DNA from: DATARH01 sp036489765
Lineage (GTDB): Bacteria > Pseudomonadota > Alphaproteobacteria > ATCC43930 > CGMCC-115725
Assembly: GCA_036489765.1 (NCBI GenBank)
Contig: DASXFE010000096.1
Span: 62,001 to 126,000 of the forward strand
Length of the DNA stretch: 64,000 nt
Direction of reading: 5' to 3'
Of the stretch, positions 59,458 through 64,000 are shown piece after piece; position 1 is the first letter of the stretch; each line of letters opens with the position of its first letter. The notes under the pieces are model-generated. The model ran no database searches, was not told the origin of the DNA, and worked only from the letters and a program-made list of their open reading frames with translations. The translations under genes and the position numbers were made by a program.

Positions 59458-59579
59458 GGGGCTGGCAGATAGTGATGCTCGTCACGCTGCTCGCGCTCGC
59501 GGCGTGTGCGGGGAAGAGCGACAACGACAGCGACCAGCACCAGGGCTTTTATGGCGGGGTGAGCGGCGCATGGAACTGA
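59454..59579 (+). CDS. Very small lipoprotein 2 (41 residues)
   Basis: GTG 59454 overlaps the previous stop (ATGTGA). The product VRGWQIVMLVTLLALAACAG has lipobox LAAC (Cys18). The rest is charged and short (GKSDNDSDQHQGFYGG), ending VSGAWN. The stop lies inside the start region of the Nudix gene (10-nt overlap). The signal-peptide architecture supports a real gene despite its size. Confidence 0.5.
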   Translation: MRGWQIVMLVTLLALAACAGKSDNDSDQHQGFYGGVSGAWN

Positions 59580-60019
59580 CCGGCGACACGCCGGTGAGCT
59601 GCGGGGTCGTCGTTACCGACGGGCGTGTGATCCTGCTCGGTCACGCGACGCGGACGCCCCGCTGGGACATCCCGAAGGGCGTCGCCGATCCCGGCGAGGA
59701 GTTCCTGGCCGCCGCCTGTCGCGAATTGCAGGAGGAGACGGGGCTTGTCGCCGACCCGGCGGCGCTCGTGCCGATCGGCACCTATCCCTATCGCAGGGAT
59801 AAGGGGTTGTGCCTCTTCGGCTGGGTCCTCCCGGCGATGCCCGACCCGAAGACGCTCGTTTGCGTGTCGACGTTCGAGGCGCGCGACGGGGCGATGCTGC
59901 CGGAGTTCGACCGCTTCGGCCTCTTTCCCGCGGATGAGGCGGTCAAGCGGGTGGGCCGGGCGATGGCGGAAATCCTCGCCGGGATTTCGCTCGGCGAACT
60001 GTCCGCCGTCTCGAAATAA
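59570..60019 (+). CDS. Nudix hydrolase
   Basis: The 149-residue Nudix enzyme starts MELTGDTPVSCGVVVTDGRV. The Nudix box GVADPGEEFLAAACRELQEE followed by TGLV fits Gx5Ex7REUxEExGU and provides the Mg-binding helix. The preceding PRWDIPKG is typical of NTP/NDP-X pyrophosphatases such as dinucleoside polyphosphate or MutT-like enzymes. The exact substrate is unknown. Its start overlaps the end of the tiny lipoprotein 2 gene. Confidence 0.9.
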   Translation: MELTGDTPVSCGVVVTDGRVILLGHATRTPRWDIPKGVADPGEEFLAAACRELQEETGLVADPAALVPIGTYPYRRDKGLCLFGWVLPAMPDPKTLVCVSTFEARDGAMLPEFDRFGLFPADEAVKRVGRAMAEILAGISLGELSAVSK

Positions 60020-60069
60020 CCTGGTCTTCGTGGTAGAGATAGGGAAACCACACCCATAAGGAGCACGCC

Positions 60070-60495
60070 ATGCCCAAGCTGCGCCACATCGCGATCGCCG
60101 CCGAAGATCCCGAGGCGATGGCCGAATTCTACAAAAAGGCCTTCGATTTCAAGGAAGTCGGGCGGCCGAACGGGTATCTCGCCGACGGCGTGTTCCTCAG
60201 CGACGGCACGCTGAACATGGCGATCCTCAAGTTCAAGACCGACCAGCTCGGCAAGGGCATGGAGTTCCGCGGCATCCACCACTTCGGCGTGCTCGTCGAG
60301 GATGTCGAGGAGTTTACCAAGAAGCTCGACAGCCTCGGGGCCGAGCACTACATCGACCAGGGCCAGGGCGGGCACCAGGCCGGCTACTTCGAGAAGAAGT
60401 TCTTCGGGCCCGAGCACATCATGTTCGACATCGCCGAGCACGGCTGGGCCGGCGCCGAGCCGCTTCCCGTGCCGATCAAAGAAGCCGCCGAGTAA
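60070..60495 (+). CDS. VOC family protein (glyoxalase-like), tandem copy 1
   Basis: The 141-residue vicinal-oxygen-chelate protein starts MPKLRHIAIAAEDPEAMAEF. It shows DFKEVGRPNGYLADGVFLSD, RGIHHFGVLVEDVEEFTKKL and EKKFFGPEHIMFDIAEHGW. The metal residues are likely His6 and His77 with a Glu or Asp near the C-terminus. Function of such stand-alone VOC proteins ranges from lyases to dioxygenases. AAGGAGCACGCC precedes the ATG. It is followed after 18 nt by a close homologue. Confidence 0.85.
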   Translation: MPKLRHIAIAAEDPEAMAEFYKKAFDFKEVGRPNGYLADGVFLSDGTLNMAILKFKTDQLGKGMEFRGIHHFGVLVEDVEEFTKKLDSLGAEHYIDQGQGGHQAGYFEKKFFGPEHIMFDIAEHGWAGAEPLPVPIKEAAE

Positions 60496-60513
60496 GAGGG
60501 AAGGGACCAGCAC

Positions 60514-60936
60514 ATGGCCAAGCTGCGCCACATCGCCATCGCCGCGAAAGACCCGGACAAGATGGCGGAGTTCTATTGCAAGGCGTTCGATTTTAAGATC
60601 GTGCGCTCGAATGACGGCCCGCTCGCCTATGGCCACCACCTGAGCGACGGCACGATCGACCTCGCGATCCTGCGCTTCAAGAGCGACCAGATCGGCAAGG
60701 GCATGGACTACACCGGGCTGCACCATTTCGGCATCCTGGTCGAGGACATGAACGAGAGCGCCAAGATCGTCGAAGGCCTCGGAGGCAAGCACTACATGGA
60801 CCAGAGCGCGCCGGAACGGGTCGGCGGGTTCGAGACGAAGTTCTATGGCCCGGAAGGAATCCTGTTCGACGTCGCCGAACACCCCTGGACCGGCACCGAG
60901 CCGCTGCCCGTGCCGGTAAAAGAGGCGGCGGAGTAA
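60514..60936 (+). CDS. VOC family protein (glyoxalase-like), tandem copy 2
   Basis: The 140-residue protein begins MAKLRHIAIAAKDPDKMAEF and aligns over its full length with the preceding gene. It contains IVRSNDGPLAYGHHLSDGTI, YTGLHHFGILVEDMNESAK and ETKFYGPEGILFDVAEHPW. The shared C-terminal TEPLPVPVKEAAE indicates recent duplication. The pair may form a heterodimeric VOC enzyme, but this is inference. AAGAGGGAAGGGACC lies upstream of the ATG. Confidence 0.85.
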   Translation: MAKLRHIAIAAKDPDKMAEFYCKAFDFKIVRSNDGPLAYGHHLSDGTIDLAILRFKSDQIGKGMDYTGLHHFGILVEDMNESAKIVEGLGGKHYMDQSAPERVGGFETKFYGPEGILFDVAEHPWTGTEPLPVPVKEAAE

Positions 60937-61002
60937 AAAGCGAGGATCGCGGGCTGCCGAACTCGTCGAAGGGCAGCCCGCCCTTCGCTCACCGCGCGTC
61001 GC

Positions 61003-61118
61003 CCTCACCCTGGTCGCTTAGCGACCTGTACCTCTCCCGCCGTGCGGGCGACGGACAGCGCCCGCATCTTTCCCCTCTCCTGCACTGCGGGAGAGGGTGC
61101 CCGAAGGGCGGGTGAGGG
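61003..61118. repeat. CCCTCACCC / GGGTGAGGG palindrome with inner hairpins (family C relative)
   Basis: The outer CGCCCTCACCC and GGGCGGGTGAGGG pair. Inside are a perfect GGTCGC-TTA-GCGACC hairpin and CTCTCCTGCACTGCGGGAGAG. It occupies most of the gap downstream of the VOC pair. Confidence 0.6.
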
Positions 61119-61165
61119 GTGGCGCGGCGTGGTGTTCGTCCCTCGGATAGTTTCGCGGGGTCACC

Positions 61166-62503
61166 ATGAGCGGTCGCACGCTGACGGCAATCATTGGCAT
61201 AGGTGTTGCGCTCGGGGTGCCGCCGCCGTCGTGGAGCGCCACCCAATCCCTGACGGGCCCTGCCGCGTTCGGCGACTGGCACCAGGACGCACCCGGCGTC
61301 AGCCGCAAGATCACGGCCGCCGATTTACCTCAACCCTTCGCGACCCCCTCGGCCCGCGAGACGGCCCGCATCGTTGTGGAGCCCGCCGGCGCCACCCTGC
61401 ATGTGCCGCCCGGTTTTACCGTGACCCGCATCGCCGACCATCTCGAACAGCCGCGGGCGATGGCGGTCGCGCCGAACGGCGACGTGTTTGTCGCCGAGAG
61501 CCGCGCCGACAGGATCGTCGTGCTGCGCGGCGGCCAGGTTTCGACCTTTGCGACCGGGCTCGACAGCCCCTACGGCATCGCCTTCTACCCGCCGGGCCCG
61601 GACCCAAAATTCGTCTATGTCGGCAACACGCAGTCGATTGTGCGGTTTCCGTACAAGAGCGGCGATCTCAAGGCGGGCGGGGCTCCGGAGACGCTGGTCG
61701 AGCCGCTCGCCGACAGCGGGTCGGGGCATTGGACGCGGGACATCGCGTTTTCGCCCGACGGCAAGCGGATGTTCGTCTCGGTCGGGTCGAGCTCGAACGA
61801 TGCCGAGAACATGCCGAAAGCGCTACCCGACCCGGGCTGGGATTCGCAGCATGGGCTCGGCGCCGGCTGGGCGCATGAGACAAACCGCGCCGACGTGCTC
61901 GAATTTCCACCGGAGGGCGGGAAGGGCAAGGTTTACGCGGCGGGGCTGAGGAATTGCGCCGGGCTTGCGGTCGATCCGGCGAGCGGCGCGCCGTGGTGTG
62001 CGGTCAACGAGCGCGACGGGCTTGGCGACAACCTCCCGCCGGACTACGTGACGAAGGTCGAGGCCGGGCATTTCTACGGTTGGCCCTGGTACTACATCGG
62101 CGACCACGAAGACCCGCGCCACAAGAATGAGCGGCCGGATCTTGCCGGCAAGGTGACGGTACCGGACGTGCTGATCCAGCCGCATTCAGCGCCGTTGGGG
62201 ATCGCATTTTACGAGGGGACGGCGTTCCCGGCCGAGTATCGCGGCAACGCGTTCGTCACGCTGCACGGTTCATGGAACCGGCATCAGCGCACCGGATACA
62301 AGGTCGTGCGGATCGTGCCGGGTACCGGGGCGTATGAGGATTTCCTGACGGGGTTCGTCACCGAGGATGGCGGCGTGTGGGGCCGGCCGGTCGGGATCGC
62401 GGTCGCCAAGGACGGCAGCCTCCTCGTCAGCGAGGACGGAAACGGTACGATCTGGCGCGTCGCCTTTACCGGCGGTCACCAGCCGAGCTCGACGCCCCGG
62501 TAG
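61166..62503 (+). CDS. Exported PQQ-type sugar dehydrogenase, L-sorbosone dehydrogenase-like
   Basis: The 445-residue protein has a signal peptide (TLTAIIGIGVALGVPPPSWS) and a six-bladed beta-propeller of the GDH/sorbosone dehydrogenase (GSDH) family. Key segments are RIADHLEQPRAMAVAPNGDV, VAESRADRIVVLRGG, HWTRDIAFSPDGKRMFVSVG (the His/Arg region at the PQQ site), GLRNCAGLAVDPASG and GHFYGWPWYYIGDHEDPR. It probably oxidises a sugar or aldehyde in the periplasm. The ATG at 61166 has a weak GGGGTCACC ahead of it. Its end overlaps the convergent SDR gene by 28 bp. Confidence 0.85.
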   Translation: MSGRTLTAIIGIGVALGVPPPSWSATQSLTGPAAFGDWHQDAPGVSRKITAADLPQPFATPSARETARIVVEPAGATLHVPPGFTVTRIADHLEQPRAMAVAPNGDVFVAESRADRIVVLRGGQVSTFATGLDSPYGIAFYPPGPDPKFVYVGNTQSIVRFPYKSGDLKAGGAPETLVEPLADSGSGHWTRDIAFSPDGKRMFVSVGSSSNDAENMPKALPDPGWDSQHGLGAGWAHETNRADVLEFPPEGGKGKVYAAGLRNCAGLAVDPASGAPWCAVNERDGLGDNLPPDYVTKVEAGHFYGWPWYYIGDHEDPRHKNERPDLAGKVTVPDVLIQPHSAPLGIAFYEGTAFPAEYRGNAFVTLHGSWNRHQRTGYKVVRIVPGTGAYEDFLTGFVTEDGGVWGRPVGIAVAKDGSLLVSEDGNGTIWRVAFTGGHQPSSTPR

Positions 62504-63159
62504 TCGACAAACCCGTGCCGGAGGGTGCTGGCGCGCGCCTCGACGACATCGACAACCCCGCGCACGCTCTCGTCGATCCCGACCGGCGCCGACGACCCGC
62601 CCATATCGGTCCGCACCCAGCCCGGATGCATCGCCAGCACGGTTATCCGACGGCTGCCGAGCCCGGCTGCGAAGCTGCGGATCAGCGAGTTGAGCGCGGC
62701 CTTGCTCGCCCGGTAGAGCGGAATGTACGCGTCATTGGTGCGCGTAATGCTGCCGAGATCCGAGCTCATGAACGCGATCACCCCGGAGCCGTCGCGTACT
62801 CGGCCGAGGAACTCGCGCGCAATACCCACCGGCGCCACCGAATTGACCTGGAACAGCTCGGCAATCTCGGCCGGCGTTGCCTGCGCCGGATCCTGATGCG
62901 CGGCACCCTTGATGCCGGCATTGACGAAGACGAGGTCGAAGGTCTCGCCCGAAAGGCGCTGGGATAGTGCCATGATCGAGCCGGCATCCACCGTATCAAG
63001 CTGCTCGGCCCGCGCCCCCAAGGCCACGGCGCGGCGCGCCCCTGCTTCGTCGCGCACGGTGCCGATCACGGTCCATCCGCGGGATTTCAGCTCCTTCGTG
63101 AGCCCGAGCCCGAGCCCGCGGGAGGCGCCGATGATCAGGGCGGTGCGGTCGTCGGACAT
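62476..63159 (-). CDS. SDR family oxidoreductase (C-factor-like)
   Basis: The 227-residue SDR has LIIGASRGLGLGLTKELKSR as cofactor site and VNAGI near residue 80. Its active site contains SSDLGS followed by PLYRASKAALN with the full YxxxK motif. C-terminal MHPGWVRTDMGGSSAPVGID is typical of the CsgA/C-factor-like SDR group. Its substrate is unknown. It is convergent with the sugar dehydrogenase gene and lies downstream of gyrB in the same direction. Confidence 0.88.
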   Translation of the reverse strand: MSDDRTALIIGASRGLGLGLTKELKSRGWTVIGTVRDEAGARRAVALGARAEQLDTVDAGSIMALSQRLSGETFDLVFVNAGIKGAAHQDPAQATPAEIAELFQVNSVAPVGIAREFLGRVRDGSGVIAFMSSDLGSITRTNDAYIPLYRASKAALNSLIRSFAAGLGSRRITVLAMHPGWVRTDMGGSSAPVGIDESVRGVVDVVEARASTLRHGFVDYRGVELGW

Positions 63160-63287
63160 CAGATCGTTTCCTCGGAAGTTGCCCTTAACCCGACCTCATC
63201 GGTTGAGAGAGTGAGAGATCCATTCTCTACCAGATGTAGTGGATTTTCGCGCAAGATGTTCCGGTTATGGGCTCTTATATCTGCGAC

Positions 63288-64000
63288 TCACACGTCGAGG
63301 TTGGCGACCGAGAGCGCGTTGGCCTGGATGAAGTCGCGGCGGGGCTCGACGAGGTCGCCCATCAGCGTCGAGAAGGTTTCCTCGGCGCTGTCGGCGTGGG
63401 TCAGCTTGACCTGGAGCAGCGAGCGGATCTCGGGGTCGAGCGTCGTCTCCCAGAGCTGCTCGGGGTTCATCTCGCCGAGGCCCTTGTAGCGGGTGATGTC
63501 GATGCCGCGACGGCCGATCTCCATGATCGTCTCGACGAGGCTGGCGGGGCCGGTGATGCGGTATTCGCGGTCGCGCGCGACGATCTTGCCGGGCGCTGCA
63601 TAGACCTCGCGCAGCGCCTCGGTCTCGGCGTCGAGCCGCCGCGCCTCCATCCCGCGGGTGAGCTGCGGGTCGATCTCGCGGCGCTCGTCGACGCCCTGGC
63701 GGGTGATCGAGAACACCATGACCCCGTCGCTCGCGACCTCGCCACGCCACTGGGGAGCGCCGGGTTCGGCGATGAGGTTGAGCCGCTCGGCCGTGCGCCG
63801 GGCGGCGGCCTCCTCGGCCTCGCGGTCGTTGGCGATCGCGAGCGCACCGGCGATCGCCGCCTGCTCGACGATCTTGAGGCTGCCGACCTTGGCCGCCAGC
63901 GGCTGAAGCCAGCGACGCTGCGTACGCGCCGAACCGAGCAGCGCCTCAAGGTCGTTGCCGCCGCGCTGGCCGCCGTCGTGCTGGTGGAACACGGCATCGC
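63288..64000 (-). CDS. gyrB: DNA gyrase subunit B, C-terminal part (runs off window)
   Basis: The leftward frame enters from the window edge (..DAVFHQHDGGQRGGND) and encodes about 236 C-terminal residues of GyrB. It includes the ITRYKGLGEMNPEQLWETTL signature of the TOPRIM/tail region, RSLLQVKLTHADSAEETFST, and the conserved C-terminus RRDFIQANALSVANLDV. This is the most conserved housekeeping marker in the window and can place the organism. The gene is ordinary and complete at its 3' end; the ATPase domain and most of the TOPRIM domain lie outside. Confidence 0.97.
   Translation of the reverse strand, partial: DAVFHQHDGGQRGGNDLEALLGSARTQRRWLQPLAAKVGSLKIVEQAAIAGALAIANDREAEEAAARRTAERLNLIAEPGAPQWRGEVASDGVMVFSITRQGVDERREIDPQLTRGMEARRLDAETEALREVYAAPGKIVARDREYRITGPASLVETIMEIGRRGIDITRYKGLGEMNPEQLWETTLDPEIRSLLQVKLTHADSAEETFSTLMGDLVEPRRDFIQANALSVANLDV

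Noticed and set aside
1..64000. CRISPR arrays, tRNA or rRNA genes
   Set aside because: No regularly spaced direct repeats, tRNA-like cloverleaf with a TTCGANNC arm, or rRNA sequence was recognised by eye; a dedicated scan could still find a tRNA I missed.

Overview
The window is high-GC, gene-dense DNA with the family content of a metabolically versatile alphaproteobacterium, most likely a soil or freshwater member of Rhodospirillales or Hyphomicrobiales. This placement is inferred from the sequence itself: GC-rich codon use, a family III CoA-transferase, a UGSC-type protein, many MFS carriers, and abundant intergenic palindromes. I recognised no rRNA, tRNA or CRISPR array.

Layout. 1-3.5 kb: a partial SDR, a tiny polyproline lipoprotein, a secreted L,D-transpeptidase and a YghU-type glutathione transferase. 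3.5-5.9 kb: a sensor-kinase relic, a ThDP enzyme and a coupled small exported protein. 6.0-12.8 kb: the glycogen/alpha-glucan genes glgB-glgX-malQ, the last two overlapping. 13-17.4 kb: an LhgO-like FAD oxidase, an MFS carrier, alanine dehydrogenase and a methyltransferase. 17.5-26 kb: mainly minus-strand genes (cupin, PPOX protein, methyltransferase, GST, CaiB/Frc CoA-transferase, M20 amidohydrolase, TauE-like permease, Fsr-like MFS). 26-35 kb: mainly plus-strand genes (second ThDP enzyme, MFS, LLM flavin monooxygenase, alpha/beta hydrolase, crotonase, sulfatase/PMH-like hydrolase), interrupted by an AT-rich island at about 31.8-32.45 kb. 35-39.5 kb: DHFR-like protein, an isoaspartyl peptidase coupled to an orphan periplasmic binding protein, and a 14-TM MFS. 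39.7-50.5 kb: three paralogous FMN alpha-hydroxyacid oxidases interspersed with a WYL regulator, aldo/keto reductase, Phd/VapC toxin-antitoxin pair, epimerase, SDR and MHS carrier. 50.5-64 kb: an MFS, a PanE-like reductase, a LigJ-like hydratase, a UGSC selenoprotein with its thioredoxin-domain partner, gamma-glutamyltransferase, a set of tiny overlapping lipoproteins, Nudix and VOC proteins, a sorbosone-dehydrogenase-like beta-propeller, an SDR and the 3' end of gyrB.

The most interesting locus is 54734-56682. There a TGA codon lies in frame inside a UGSC-family reading frame and is followed by a plausible bacterial SECIS hairpin. Its start overlaps by 4 nt a larger gene combining a CPTC thioredoxin-like domain with a domain of unknown function. 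Together they look like a two-gene selenium/thiol redox system.

Second themes are gene decay (alpha/beta hydrolase, PhyH dioxygenase, EthD-like protein, sensor kinase, and a lipoprotein with an amber codon in its signal peptide), several families of intergenic palindromic repeats, and three clear operator-like palindromes.
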